Shown in pieces: positions 1 through 8,710 of a DNA stretch of 64,000 nt. The notes beneath the pieces were generated by a model. It was not told where the DNA came from. It did no database searches and worked only from the letters and a program-made list of their open reading frames with translations. The stretch is from contig NZ_CP022363.1 in NCBI RefSeq assembly GCF_003119115.1, positions 124,001 to 188,000 of the forward strand. The letters are read 5' to 3'. Origin of the DNA: Azospirillum sp. TSH58. GTDB lineage: Bacteria; Pseudomonadota; Alphaproteobacteria; Azospirillales; Azospirillaceae. The position numbers and the translations under genes are program-made. Numbering within the stretch: the first letter of the stretch is position 1; the number at the start of each line of letters is the position of its first letter.

Positions 1-202
1 TCAGCCGACCAGAAGCCTCCGGCAAGGTGAAGGAAACGGCGGGTGAAGCCGGACCGGTCCGGCGTCCTGGACGCGATCGACATGGCCCTTCACCCCCTGG
101 GCTTGAAGCAAGACCTCCTTTACCCTAACGAACAGTTTATTACCAACAGCTTGCCCCGCAGTGCACCAAAGGATTGGTGCGCCGCCACAAGGTCATAGTC
201 GG
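1..202. other. Window edge, no supported gene
   Basis: No gene can be supported here. On the plus strand one frame is open from base 3 to a stop near 119. Its short translation contains a Lys-Val-Lys-Glu-Thr-Ala stretch vaguely like CsbD-family stress proteins, but it has no visible start and the remainder is Pro/Arg-rich. The minus-strand gene that follows ends at 203. Confidence 0.4.
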
Positions 203-1747
203 CTAAGGGGTGGCGGCGACCCCGTCCGCCATCGGCAGCGCCGGCGGATTGGCCCAGGCGGTGCGGGAATCGATCTCCAGTTCGAAATCGGAAAAGATGG
301 TGCGTCCATACAGGCCGTGGCCACGGTCCGGAAGGTCCGTGAAAAGATGAAGCGCCATCGGCCCCGACCAGGGTGCCGCCAGCACCGCCGACAGGTCGAG
401 CGCGCGGCGCGGCTCCTCCAGCACCATCCAGCCGCTGGAGGCGAGGATGCCGTCCTCCCGCTCGGCCTCGTCCACCGTCAGCGACGGCGGGGCGACCACC
501 AGCTTGCAGGCGACGGGGGTGCGGCAGCGCGGATCGTCGATCACCGCCCGCGCCCGCACCGCCACGGCACCCGGCACCTCGTCCAGCGGGATGTGCGCCG
601 CCGTGACGACGCCATGGAGCGGGTGGAGCAGGACGCGCCCGCCGCGCAGCAGGCCGAACCAGGGGAAGGTCGCCTCGAACTCGCGGCCCTTGCGCAGTTG
701 CGCCAGCACCGGCTCGGTCAGCGGCCAGACCAGGCGTTCGGGCGCCGGACTCGGCGCCAGATGCGCCGCCGGGCCGTAGTCCAGCCCCGGCAACCCGCCC
801 CACAAGCGCAGCGCCAGCATGGCCGGCTGCCCGATGGCGCGGGCCGGCGGCGCGACGGCGTATTCGTCGAGCAGACCGGCCTGGGCCAGCGACAGGCGCG
901 GCGCCTCCGTCACCACTCCGGTGGCGCCGATCCGCAGATCGAGAAGGCGATCCATCCGGGTGGAAGCGGCGGGCAGGCGCAGCGGCAGCCAGCCGGATCG
1001 CAGGTCGCCGAAGGACAGCGTCCATTCCGCGATGGCCTCGCCGGTCTCCACCCCGGTCAGGGCGACGGCGAGCACCCCGCTTCCCTTCGGCGCCCGGTCG
1101 AGATGCAGGTCGAGTCCCGTCAGCCCCCGCGCGCCCGCCGGCAGGCGCTGCACGATCTCGGCCGCCCCCGCGGGATTCCGGCCGTGGCGCAGCGGCACCG
1201 CCAGCGCCCCCACCGGGCGCGGCGTGGCGAAGACCAGCCGCGGCGGGCTGAGGCGCAGGGCGTCCAGAAGCTCCACCGCCTCCGGCGGCAGGCGGGCGGA
1301 GCGGCCCCATTCCTCGCGCAGGGTGGACAGGGTCCGCTGAAGCCCGGCGTTGCGGCGGTGCAGCCCGTCGATCTCCGTAAAAGCCTGAGCCAACAGGCCA
1401 TGCAGCAGGCTGGACGCATCGCCCGTCAGTTGCGGCGGCGCGCTGTCCGGCCCCCCGGCCTCCGCCCACCAGCCGAGCAGACGTTCGGCGTCCCGCCGCG
1501 CCGCCTCGTCGCCGGACCACAGCGCGCGGACGGCGGCGGGCGGGATGGCCAACGTGCGCACCGCCTCGCCCTCCGCCGCCCCGGCGTCCCCCGAGAGCAG
1601 CAGATAGCCGCCGTCGTGACGGACGAGCCGCAGGAGGCGGAGGGGAACGGCGCCTGGCTCCAGTCCGGTGCCGGCGCCGACCACGATGAGCTTCGGCGTG
1701 CCGTCGTAAAGGGAGGCGAACTGGGCCGCGGGGGCGGAGAGCTTCAT
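203..1747 (-). CDS. Uncharacterised 514-aa beta-rich protein downstream of a glycosyltransferase
   Basis: I do not recognise this family with confidence. The ATG at 1747 (MKLSAPAAQF) is preferred to the longer open frame, because upstream residues are low-complexity Pro/Arg and an AAGGGTG-like ribosome site lies just before it. A short predicted helix around residues 130-160 (AEIDGLHRRNAGLQRTLSTL region) precedes a C-terminal half rich in alternating hydrophobic and polar segments, which looks like a beta-sandwich of the carbohydrate-binding type. There is no signal peptide or membrane segment. The gene starts 16 bases after the end of the upstream glycosyltransferase, so the two are probably co-transcribed. 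A role in handling or sensing a glycan made by that enzyme is inference only. Confidence 0.6.
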   Translation of the reverse strand: MKLSAPAAQFASLYDGTPKLIVVGAGTGLEPGAVPLRLLRLVRHDGGYLLLSGDAGAAEGEAVRTLAIPPAAVRALWSGDEAARRDAERLLGWWAEAGGPDSAPPQLTGDASSLLHGLLAQAFTEIDGLHRRNAGLQRTLSTLREEWGRSARLPPEAVELLDALRLSPPRLVFATPRPVGALAVPLRHGRNPAGAAEIVQRLPAGARGLTGLDLHLDRAPKGSGVLAVALTGVETGEAIAEWTLSFGDLRSGWLPLRLPAASTRMDRLLDLRIGATGVVTEAPRLSLAQAGLLDEYAVAPPARAIGQPAMLALRLWGGLPGLDYGPAAHLAPSPAPERLVWPLTEPVLAQLRKGREFEATFPWFGLLRGGRVLLHPLHGVVTAAHIPLDEVPGAVAVRARAVIDDPRCRTPVACKLVVAPPSLTVDEAEREDGILASSGWMVLEEPRRALDLSAVLAAPWSGPMALHLFTDLPDRGHGLYGRTIFSDFELEIDSRTAWANPPALPMADGVAATP

Positions 1748-1763
1748 GACGATGACACCCTTC

Positions 1764-3890
1764 TCAGGCGGCCGCGGATGGGTCTGGAAGACAGGAGGAC
1801 AGGGGCACGCAGGCGGCCCAATCGGGATCGGCGTCCGGCTCCGTCGCATCCTCCCAGCGCCGCAGCTTGTCCGGAGGGAACCCCAGCCCCTGGCAAAGGC
1901 GGACGGTCCGGGCGTCAAGCGGGACGACGGTCTGGTAGGCGTGCTCGAAGGCGGCGCAGCCGTTGACCGCGTCGGCCAGGGACGGCGCATCCGGCGCATC
2001 GGAGGAGCCCAGCAGCGCCCATCCCGTGACGCCGAGGGCGCGCAGCCGCCCCATCAGCGGATGGGCCGCGCCATGCCGCACCGTCACCACCAGATCGAAG
2101 ACGGCCAGCGTGCCGACCGCCCCATCCTCCTCCACCGGGTCCAGCGGACGCAGCGGCGTGCCCAGATAGGCGTCGCGGCGAGTCAACGGGCGTTCGGGCA
2201 GCACCAGCGGCAGCGGATGGGGGATGACCGACGCGAACGCCTCCACCATCTCCGCCGTCAGCGACAGGCTGCGGCCACCCAGCGCCACCAGATGCGCGTC
2301 ATAGCCCTTCGCGGCCAGCCAGCGGGCCATGCGGGCGGCGGTGTCCAGCGCCGCCGCGTCGGCGGGGTCGGCCACCAGCGCCGCCAGCCGCCGGTTCCCA
2401 ACGGGGTGGAGCAGCGGCAGCACCGAGGGCAGTTGATGCACCGTCCGGTAGACATCCTCCGGCGTCGCGACCCCGGCGCGGTAGCGGTCGATGGGCGCCG
2501 CCGCCCAGCCCCCGTTGGACGGCCGCGACCACGCCGCGGCCATCGCCTCGCGCAGCGCGGACAGGGCGGCGTCGGCGCCGGCCGGCGGCTGGACCGCGCC
2601 GGGCAGCGCCAGGGTCAGGCTCAGCCGGGCTTCGGCGCAGGGCTTCCAGGGCTCCCGCTCCAGCAAGGCGGTGCCCGCCGGCTGGCGCCGCACGAGGTCG
2701 AGCAGGACCGCGGTGGGCAGCATCGCCATGGCCGCCCCGCCGTCCGGCAGGGGAAACGGCGCGTCCGCCTGCAGCCCCACGGGCGCACCGGACCAGGACA
2801 GCGCGCAGCCGCCCTCCGCCGTCCGCGCCGTCACCGCGGCACGCACCAGGGTGGCCTGGGCCGCCGCGCGTTCCAGAACCCACAGGGCGCCGCGCAGCAG
2901 GCGGTGGCGCTTCAGCAGGTCGTAAAGGCCGGAGTCCATGACCGCCAGCAGGCCGGGGCACTCTCCATAGCCGGGCCGTTCCGGCGCCCGCAGGGCGCGG
3001 CGCACGAAGTCGGCGAGCGGCACATCCTCCTCGCCCGCCGCGGGGTCGGTGACGCAGCGGACTATGGCGTGGTCGGGCAGATGGACGGCGTAGCGCCGCC
3101 CGACCGCCGTCTCCGCCCGCAAGACGGCCTGGACCGCGAACAGCGCGGGGTGGCGCTTCTGGATGTGGGTCAGGATGGGGCGGTAATCGCGCTCCGATTC
3201 GGTCAGCATGCTCTCGCCGCGGCGGCGGTAGCCGAAGCCGGTGCCCGGCACATGGACACCGTGGAAGCCGCGCTCCAGCCCTTGCAGCCAGAACTCCCAG
3301 TCCTCGCTGCCCTGGCGCATCGCCTCGTCGAAGCGGGCGCCGCTGTCCAGCAGGCGGCGCGACGCCATGCTGCCCGCCTCGCTGACGTTGCGGAACAGAT
3401 GCTCCAGCGGCGAATAGGCGCCGGACATGTCGCAGAACTCGAAGAAGCCGAACTTGTCGACGTCCGGATAGGCCCAGCCGACCTCCGGCCCCGCCGCCCG
3501 CAGCGCATCCAGCATCCTCTGCAGCAGATGGGGCCGGATGCGGTTGTCGGAATCGAGGAAATAGACGGCCTCCAGCGCCGGAAAGGCGTCCAGCGCGAAG
3601 GCGATCCCGCTGTTGCGCGCCGCGCTCAGCCCGGCATTGCGTTTGTGCAGGTGAAAGAGCCGCCCCGGATGGGCCGCCGCGAACTCCCGGCACACCCGTT
3701 CCGTTTCCGGAAAGGGGCAGCCGTCGTTGACCACGACCACCGCGTAAGCGAAGTCCGTGTCCTGGGCAAGCGCGGTGGACAACGCTTCGACCAGCAGGCC
3801 CGAATGCTTGTAGGTCGGCACGACGATGACCGCGCGGACGTCTTCGGCGTCACCGGACCCTGAAGCGGTGTGAGTTCCAACGGAATGCAT
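1764..3890 (-). CDS. Family 2 glycosyltransferase fused to a partial GT-B lobe
   Basis: A cytoplasmic GT-A glycosyltransferase that should transfer a sugar from a nucleotide-sugar donor. Residues about 20-250 carry the GT2 fold: VIVVPTYKHSG near residue 21, an Asn-Asp-Gly near 55, RNAGLSAARNSG near 84, and the metal-binding Asp-Ser-Asp at 113-115 (FLDSDN). The SEDWEFWLQG segment is a typical GT2 acceptor-side motif. Residues about 520-690 look like the N-terminal Rossmann lobe of a GT4 enzyme (AARMARWLAAKGYDAHLVAL). The protein then stops without the nucleotide-binding C-terminal lobe, so this half is probably not catalytic. The start is the ATG at 3890; a GTG at 3911 is also in frame. The acceptor is unknown; cell-surface polysaccharide is a reasonable guess. 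Confidence 0.85.
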   Translation of the reverse strand: MHSVGTHTASGSGDAEDVRAVIVVPTYKHSGLLVEALSTALAQDTDFAYAVVVVNDGCPFPETERVCREFAAAHPGRLFHLHKRNAGLSAARNSGIAFALDAFPALEAVYFLDSDNRIRPHLLQRMLDALRAAGPEVGWAYPDVDKFGFFEFCDMSGAYSPLEHLFRNVSEAGSMASRRLLDSGARFDEAMRQGSEDWEFWLQGLERGFHGVHVPGTGFGYRRRGESMLTESERDYRPILTHIQKRHPALFAVQAVLRAETAVGRRYAVHLPDHAIVRCVTDPAAGEEDVPLADFVRRALRAPERPGYGECPGLLAVMDSGLYDLLKRHRLLRGALWVLERAAAQATLVRAAVTARTAEGGCALSWSGAPVGLQADAPFPLPDGGAAMAMLPTAVLLDLVRRQPAGTALLEREPWKPCAEARLSLTLALPGAVQPPAGADAALSALREAMAAAWSRPSNGGWAAAPIDRYRAGVATPEDVYRTVHQLPSVLPLLHPVGNRRLAALVADPADAAALDTAARMARWLAAKGYDAHLVALGGRSLSLTAEMVEAFASVIPHPLPLVLPERPLTRRDAYLGTPLRPLDPVEEDGAVGTLAVFDLVVTVRHGAAHPLMGRLRALGVTGWALLGSSDAPDAPSLADAVNGCAAFEHAYQTVVPLDARTVRLCQGLGFPPDKLRRWEDATEPDADPDWAACVPLSSCLPDPSAAA

Positions 3891-4042
3891 GGGCGGACGC
3901 AGTGGTGACACGACACCGTCGATAGCACCGCTTCCGCTTGCCCACGATGTGACAATTCCGGGACGGGTATGATCAAGCCCGCGGCCAATCCAGAGACGCG
4001 CCTTGGGACGTTTGGTTGAATCGACGAGAAGTCCTCTGCGAT

Positions 4043-4789
4043 CTACTTGACGGCCGGTCCGACCGTGATCACTGACTTGCCCTCTTCAGCCACGTATTTC
4101 TGGGCGAACCCCTTGGCAAGCGTCGAGAGCGCTTTATCGAAAGAGCCGGATTGGAATCCCAGGTCCGCAAGCTTTTGTCCGGCCGCCTGTTCCTTCGACG
4201 TCGCAAAGAAGCGCTCGTCGCCTCCTTTCAGCGTGTAGGCCGTCATCGGCCTGCCGATCCCAGCCAACTGGTCGTACGTGTCCTGCAACGCCCTCATCTC
4301 GTCGGCCAGTTGAGACGTCGCGGCCATCCGGGCCTCCATGCTCATGCCTGACGCGAACATGGCCGCCCGCCGGGTCTCCGTCTCGGAGAACATGCGCTGC
4401 GTGATGGCTTGCATCTTCTGTTGCCGCGCCTCTGCATCGGGGGTGCGCCCGGCCTCGGCGTCCTCCTGGGCGGTCTGCCAGAACGCCTTCTTGCGCTCCG
4501 ATTTGAGAGCGGACGACAGCGCGTCGTTGAGTTCGTCCGCCGACAGCGCCCCGCTGGAGACGAACTTGCCCAACGACGTCCGATCATCCGCCGACAGGTT
4601 CGTGAACAGGTCGAGCGCGTCCCCCTTGAGCGCCGATGCCAGATCGCTGAGATCGACCTTGTCGGTCTTGGAGGCGGCGGCCGGTCCCGTCCCGTCGGTG
4701 GCGCCGGTCTTCGCCGCGGCGGGTTTCGCCTGGACGGAGGCTGCGGCGGTGGCCTGGAACAAGGATGCCGAAACGTCGGAAATACCCAT
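4043..4789 (-). CDS. Hypothetical 248-aa alpha-helical protein
   Basis: Not recognised. The frame is open to 4882, but the ATG at 4789 (MGISDVSASL) has GGAGGGGG a few bases upstream and is chosen. The N-terminal 60 residues are Ala/Lys/Thr-rich and probably disordered. The rest is helical and charged, with acidic and basic pairs (ALKSERKKAF, ADEMRALQDTYDQL). The C-terminus resembles a small folded unit (GDERFFATSKEQAAGQKLADLG). No signal peptide or membrane segment is seen. The upstream DNA (about 4856-4925) is much more AT-rich than its surroundings, consistent with a promoter or with acquired sequence. The gene is transcribed alone. Confidence 0.6.
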   Translation of the reverse strand: MGISDVSASLFQATAAASVQAKPAAAKTGATDGTGPAAASKTDKVDLSDLASALKGDALDLFTNLSADDRTSLGKFVSSGALSADELNDALSSALKSERKKAFWQTAQEDAEAGRTPDAEARQQKMQAITQRMFSETETRRAAMFASGMSMEARMAATSQLADEMRALQDTYDQLAGIGRPMTAYTLKGGDERFFATSKEQAAGQKLADLGFQSGSFDKALSTLAKGFAQKYVAEEGKSVITVGPAVK

Positions 4790-4987
4790 GGCCCCCTCCG
4801 GTGATTCTGAACGCATGGCGCTCGACGCCAAGCAGTCTACCACCAGGATCATGAACTGAAAATTAATATAAAATTCTTCCAATTCTAATGATTAGATCGC
4901 TAACTATCAATCACCGCAAATCAACAGCGCCAACAAGACAAGCAGGCCGGCGGAACCACACCCCGCACGGCCTGCCCTCCTCTCCAA

Positions 4988-6322
4988 TCATTCGAGATCG
5001 AGCCGACCGTTCTTCGCCACTTCGCTCAGGAAGTGGTAGCTGTCCTTGGGCGTGCGAACCAACGTGTCGTAATCGACGCGGACGATGCCGAACCGCTTCG
5101 ACAGGCCGAAGGCCCATTCGAAATTGTCCAGCAGGCTCCAGCACAGATAGCCCTTCACGTTGCAGCCGTCCGCCAGGGCGCGCCCGACCGACGCCACATG
5201 GTCGCGCAGGAAGGTCACGCGCTCCGCGTCGTGCACCCGTCCGTCCGGCGTCACCACGTCGTCATAGGCCGCACCGTTCTCCGCGACGAAGACGGCGGGG
5301 TTGCCGTAGTCGCGCTTGAACTCCATCAGCAGGTCGTAGAGCCCGTCGGGCTGCACGGGCCAGGCCATGGCGGTCCAGCGGTCGCAATGGGCGTCGCCCC
5401 ACCACACGTCGAACGGATGCCCCGTCTCGTGCTTCATGGTCATGCGCGAGTAGTAGTTGATGCCCAGCAGGTCGATGGGGAAACGGATCGCCTCCTCGTC
5501 GCCGGGCAGGACGAAGTCCTTCATCCGCTCGGCCATCAGGTCGGGGATTTTTCCGCGCATCACGCCGTCCAGGGCCACCCGGTTCCACACCGCGTCCCAG
5601 CGGGCCGCCGCCGCGACGTCCTCCGGCCGGTCGCTCTCGGCCCGGCAAGGCTGGAGGTTGATGACGGTGCCGAGCGTCAGGCCCGCATGCTCCGCCGATA
5701 GGGCGCGGAGCGCCGCCCCTTGCGCCAGATTCTGGTGGTGCAGCGCGCGCAGGATGCCGGTCTCGCCCAGCCTGTGGCCGGGCGCGTGCTCCCCGGTGCC
5801 GTAGCCGTGGGTGGCGACCACGTTCGGCTCGTTCAGCATCATCCAGTCCTTCACCCGGTCGGCCAGCCGGGCGGCGACGATGCGGGCGTAGTCGGCGAAG
5901 GGGCCGACGACCTCCCTGCCCTGCCAGCCCCCGCGATCCTCCAAGGGTTGCGGCAGGTCCCAATGGTAGAGGCAGGCCATCGGCCGGATGCCGGCGGCCA
6001 GCAGCCCGTCCACCAGCCGGTCGTAGAAGTCTAGCCCCGCCGCGTTCACCGCCCCGGTCCCGGTCGGCAGGATGCGCGGCCAGGCGATGGAGAAGCGATA
6101 GGCGTTGAATCCCGCGTCCTTCAGCAGGGCGATGTCCTCCGCCCAGCGGTGGTAATGGTCGCAGGCGACGGCGGCGCTGCTGCCGTCCTGGATGCGCCCG
6201 GCGTCGGTGAAGCTGTCCCACACGCAGGGGCCGCGCCCGTCCTCGTGAATCGCCCCCTCGATCTGATAGGCCGCGGTGGACGCCCCCCACAGGAAGTCCT
6301 TGGGAAAAGTGAAGAGTGCCAT
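4988..6322 (-). CDS. GH1 beta-glucosidase
   Basis: A 444-residue glycoside hydrolase family 1 enzyme, normal length for the family, cleaving beta-linked glucosides or related disaccharides in the cytoplasm (no signal peptide). The fold markers are FPKDFLWGASTAAYQIEG at the N-terminus and YHWDLPQPLED near 119. The acid/base Glu165 lies in MLNEPN and the nucleophile Glu348 in VFVAENGAAYDD. Trp/Asp-rich glycone-binding motifs (LCWSLLDNFEWAFG) lie near the C-terminus. The ATG at 6322 follows AAGGGAG at good spacing, so the extra 23 codons upstream are rejected. It diverges from a GH4 alpha-glycosidase, suggesting a small oligosaccharide-degrading pair. No transporter lies beside it. Confidence 0.93.
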   Translation of the reverse strand: MALFTFPKDFLWGASTAAYQIEGAIHEDGRGPCVWDSFTDAGRIQDGSSAAVACDHYHRWAEDIALLKDAGFNAYRFSIAWPRILPTGTGAVNAAGLDFYDRLVDGLLAAGIRPMACLYHWDLPQPLEDRGGWQGREVVGPFADYARIVAARLADRVKDWMMLNEPNVVATHGYGTGEHAPGHRLGETGILRALHHQNLAQGAALRALSAEHAGLTLGTVINLQPCRAESDRPEDVAAAARWDAVWNRVALDGVMRGKIPDLMAERMKDFVLPGDEEAIRFPIDLLGINYYSRMTMKHETGHPFDVWWGDAHCDRWTAMAWPVQPDGLYDLLMEFKRDYGNPAVFVAENGAAYDDVVTPDGRVHDAERVTFLRDHVASVGRALADGCNVKGYLCWSLLDNFEWAFGLSKRFGIVRVDYDTLVRTPKDSYHFLSEVAKNGRLDLE

Positions 6323-6361
6323 GACGGGGACTCCCTTGAAGTGATTATGCTGCGGGCGCAC

Positions 6362-6403
6362 TGTTGCGAGCGCGAAGGTCATGTTGCGCAAGCGAAGAGA
6401 TCA
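6362..6403. promoter_or_regulatory. Direct repeat in the GH1/GH4 divergent control region
   Basis: Two near-identical blocks, TGTTGCGAGCGCGAAGGTCA (6362-6381) and its copy beginning TGTTGCGCAAGCGAAG (6382-6403), stand 20 bases apart, about two helical turns. The second contains the palindrome TTGCGCAA. They lie between the divergent starts at 6322 and 6521, just upstream of a TATAGT that could be a -10 box for the GH4 gene. A shared sugar-responsive regulator binding here is inference; no regulator gene is adjacent. Confidence 0.45.
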
Positions 6404-6520
6404 CCACACTTATTCTGACCATCAGGTATAGTCTCTTCGTCTTAACAAGTGTATGCTTCACCCAAGGCGGCTGCCCTGACAAATCAGCACAGCAGCATTC
6501 CCGCCGGCGGGAGGCATCCC

Positions 6521-7816
6521 ATGGCCGTTACCACTCCCAAAACCACCAAGATCGTCTTCCTGGGCGCCGGCAGCGCGGCCTTCGGGCTGAGCATGTACCG
6601 CGACCTCTTCACCACGACGGAGCTGGCGGGCAGCACCCTGACGCTGGTGGACACCAATCCGGCGGCGCTCGACCGCATGACCGCGCTCGCCCGCCTGTTG
6701 AACGCCAAGGGCGGCGCCGGCCTGATCATCGAACAGACCACCGACCGCCGCGCCGCCCTGCAAGGCGCGGAATTCGTCGTCAACTCCGTCGCCATCGACC
6801 GCAACCGCCTGTGGAAGCTCGATTTCGAGGTGCCGAAGAAGCATGGCATCCGCCACACGCTGGGCGAGAACGGCGGCCCCGGCGGCCTGTTCTTCACGCT
6901 GCGCACGCTGCCCCTGATCTTCGACTTCGCCCGCGACATCGAGGAACTGTGCCCCGACGCCCAGTTCATCAACCTGTCCAACCCGGAAAGCCGCGTCGTC
7001 CTGGGTCTCGGCAAATACACCAAGGTCAGGACGCTGGGCCTGTGTCACGGCATCTTCCTGGCCCGCTGGTTCATCTGCCAGATCCTCGGCATGGCCGAGA
7101 AGGACGTGGAGGTCTGGGGCGCCGGGCTGAATCACTTCCAGTGGCTGATGCACATCCGGGACAGGGCCGGCGGACGCGATCTCTACCCGCTGCTGCGCGA
7201 GAAGGAAAAGACCCACGACCCGGCCTTCACGCCGCTGACCCGCCGCCTGTTCAACAGCTTCGGCCTGTGGCCGACCTGCAGCGACGACCATATGGGCGAA
7301 TACCTCCCCTATGGCTGGGAAGGCGGGGAGCATGGATTCGACTTCGCGGAGGACGAGCGCGGGCGCGGCATCCTCAACACGCTGATGGACGGGGTGACCG
7401 CCGGGACGACCCCGGTGCCGGACGATTGGACCCAGCCGTCCTGGGGCGAACGGGCGGTGCAGGTCATCGCCGGTGTGCTGCACAACCAGAAGCGCTTCAT
7501 CGAATCGGGAATCGTCTACAACCAGGGCGCCATCCCCAACCTGCCGCCCGATCTGGCGGTGGAGGTGCCGCTGCTGGCCGACGCGGCGGGCGTCCACCCG
7601 GTCTCGCTCGGCCCCCTGCCCGATCCGATCGCCAAACTGCTGCACGTCCAGGCGAGCGTGCAGCAACTGTCCGTCGAGGCGGCGGTCCACGCCTCGAAGG
7701 AACTGGCGCTCCAGGCCCTGCTGATCGACCCGGTGGTGACCTCCACCGACGCCGCCGTGAAGATCCTGGACGAGTTGTGGGAGGCGAACCGGCCCTACAT
7801 CCGCCCCTGTGTCTAG
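6521..7816 (+). CDS. GH4 NAD-dependent alpha-galactosidase/alpha-glucosidase
   Basis: A 431-residue glycoside hydrolase family 4 enzyme, which cleaves glycosides by a redox-elimination mechanism using bound NAD and a divalent metal. The Rossmann motif is [10 protein letters not shown] at residues 13-22, followed by TLTLVDTNP with the Asp that contacts NAD ribose. The family signature [10 protein letters not shown] is at 151-160. The metal ligands are probably Cys175 (GLCHG) and His205 (AGLNHFQW). The ATG at 6521 has GGGAGG six bases before it; the upstream frame to 6449 is not needed. The stop codon TAG is the target site of the insertion element that follows, so the coding sequence is intact but its native 3' region has been displaced. 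Confidence 0.92.
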   Translation: MAVTTPKTTKIVFLGAGSAAFGLSMYRDLFTTTELAGSTLTLVDTNPAALDRMTALARLLNAKGGAGLIIEQTTDRRAALQGAEFVVNSVAIDRNRLWKLDFEVPKKHGIRHTLGENGGPGGLFFTLRTLPLIFDFARDIEELCPDAQFINLSNPESRVVLGLGKYTKVRTLGLCHGIFLARWFICQILGMAEKDVEVWGAGLNHFQWLMHIRDRAGGRDLYPLLREKEKTHDPAFTPLTRRLFNSFGLWPTCSDDHMGEYLPYGWEGGEHGFDFAEDERGRGILNTLMDGVTAGTTPVPDDWTQPSWGERAVQVIAGVLHNQKRFIESGIVYNQGAIPNLPPDLAVEVPLLADAAGVHPVSLGPLPDPIAKLLHVQASVQQLSVEAAVHASKELALQALLIDPVVTSTDAAVKILDELWEANRPYIRPCV

Positions 7817-7825
7817 GTCCTGTTC

Positions 7826-8284
7826 TCAAACCCTGAGCCATAGTCGGATAGCCCCGATGTGGACCATGGCGAGGTAGTTGGCGGCGAGTTTCTCGTATCG
7901 GGTGGCGATGCGACGGAACTGTTTGAGGCGGTTGATCAGGCGCTCGATGGCGTTGCGGGAGCGATAGGCGGCCCAATCCACCAGAGCACAGGGCTTCTGG
8001 CTGGAGGGCTGTGGGATCACCGCCCCGATCCCGCGCCGACGCAGGTAGCGGCGGATGGCTTGGCTGGAGTAGGCGCGGTCAGCGACCACGCGCTCGGGTC
8101 TTTCCCGCGGTCGTCCACCTGCCACTCGGCGCACTGCGACCGCCTCCATCAGCACCGTCAACGCGCTCTGGTCGGCGGCTTGACCGGGGCTCAGCACGAA
8201 AGCGAGCGGTTGGCCGTGGCGGTCGGCGCGCAGGTGGATCTTGGCTGAGAAGCCGCCGCGCGAGCGGCCAAGCGCTTGGTTCAA
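7826..8284 (-). CDS. IS5-family transposase, catalytic part (orfB)
   Basis: The second frame of the transposase, about 152 residues. It carries the IS5/IS427 RNase H-like core: GGFSAKIHLRADRHGQPLAF at the N-terminus, the second acidic residue in VVADRAYSS near residue 67, and the final part YRSRNAIERLINRLKQFRRIATRYEK with the Glu of the DDE triad and the conserved Arg/Lys spacing. The first Asp is in the other frame (VDSTVV). It overlaps orfA by four bases and is most likely translated only as a fusion made by ribosomal frameshifting. Confidence 0.9.
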   Translation of the reverse strand: MNQALGRSRGGFSAKIHLRADRHGQPLAFVLSPGQAADQSALTVLMEAVAVRRVAGGRPRERPERVVADRAYSSQAIRRYLRRRGIGAVIPQPSSQKPCALVDWAAYRSRNAIERLINRLKQFRRIATRYEKLAANYLAMVHIGAIRLWLRV

Positions 8285-8634
8285 CTGCCCCCTTTTGCGC
8301 CGGCGGCGTGCTGGTGGGCGCGGACCACTGTGCTGTCGACTTGGTGCAGGCTCCAGTCCAACTTGCCGGCCTCATCCGCCTCGGCCTGAACCAGTTCCAA
8401 CACGCGCTCCCATACCCCGGCCTTGCGCCAGCGGTAGAAGCGGTTGGCCGCCGTCTGCCAGGGACCGTACTCGGCCGGAAGATCGCGCCAGGGCGAGCCG
8501 GTGCGGTTCACCCACAGGATCGCCCGCACGGTGCGCTCCAGGTCCCGCGCCGGCCGGCCCGTCCACGGGCGTTCCGGCGGAAGCAACTCCAGCAAATGCT
8601 GAAGCTGCTCATCGCTCAGTTCAGATCGTGCCAT
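8281..8634 (-). CDS. IS5-family transposase, N-terminal part (orfA)
   Basis: The first frame, 117 residues. It contains the DNA-binding N-terminal domain found in IS5/IS427 transposases (LSDEQLQHLLELLPPERP, then RAILWVNRTGSPWRDLPAEY) and the first catalytic Asp in HQVDSTVVRAHQHAAGAKGG. Just before its stop the minus strand reads GCAAAAGGGGGC, a run of A then G typical of the slippery site where such elements shift frame to add the catalytic half. Overlap and intact frames argue for a programmed shift rather than decay. Confidence 0.88.
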   Translation of the reverse strand: MARSELSDEQLQHLLELLPPERPWTGRPARDLERTVRAILWVNRTGSPWRDLPAEYGPWQTAANRFYRWRKAGVWERVLELVQAEADEAGKLDWSLHQVDSTVVRAHQHAAGAKGGS

Positions 8635-8710
8635 CCCCCTTCAACAGGGCACAGCCAAACCCTCACAGCCTTTGAGAACAGAACCTAGGAGCGCGCAGGG
8701 CCGGTGCGGG

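Larger units (their letters stand above)
7816..8685 (-). mobile_element. IS5-family (IS427-like) insertion sequence
   Basis: A complete element of about 870 bases. The left end GGTCCTGTTCTCAAA (7816/7817 onward) is repeated inverted at the right end as TTTGAGAACAGAACC (to 8685), with one mismatch. CTAG flanks both ends (7813-7816 and 8685-8688), so the target duplication is TA or CTAG; the exact boundary is ambiguous by one or two bases because the terminal G/C overlap it. Inside are two overlapping minus-strand frames encoding a DDE transposase by frameshift. Intact frames and ends suggest recent insertion and possible activity. Confidence 0.9.

Noticed and set aside
3-119. CsbD-like fragment at the left edge
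   Set aside because: A single short Lys-Val-Lys-Glu-Thr-Ala resemblance in a fragment cut by the window edge; the rest is Pro/Arg-rich and no start is visible.
7826-8634. Transposase as a frameshifted pseudogene
   Set aside because: The overlap, the A/G slip sequence, intact frames and intact ends fit programmed frameshifting better than decay.
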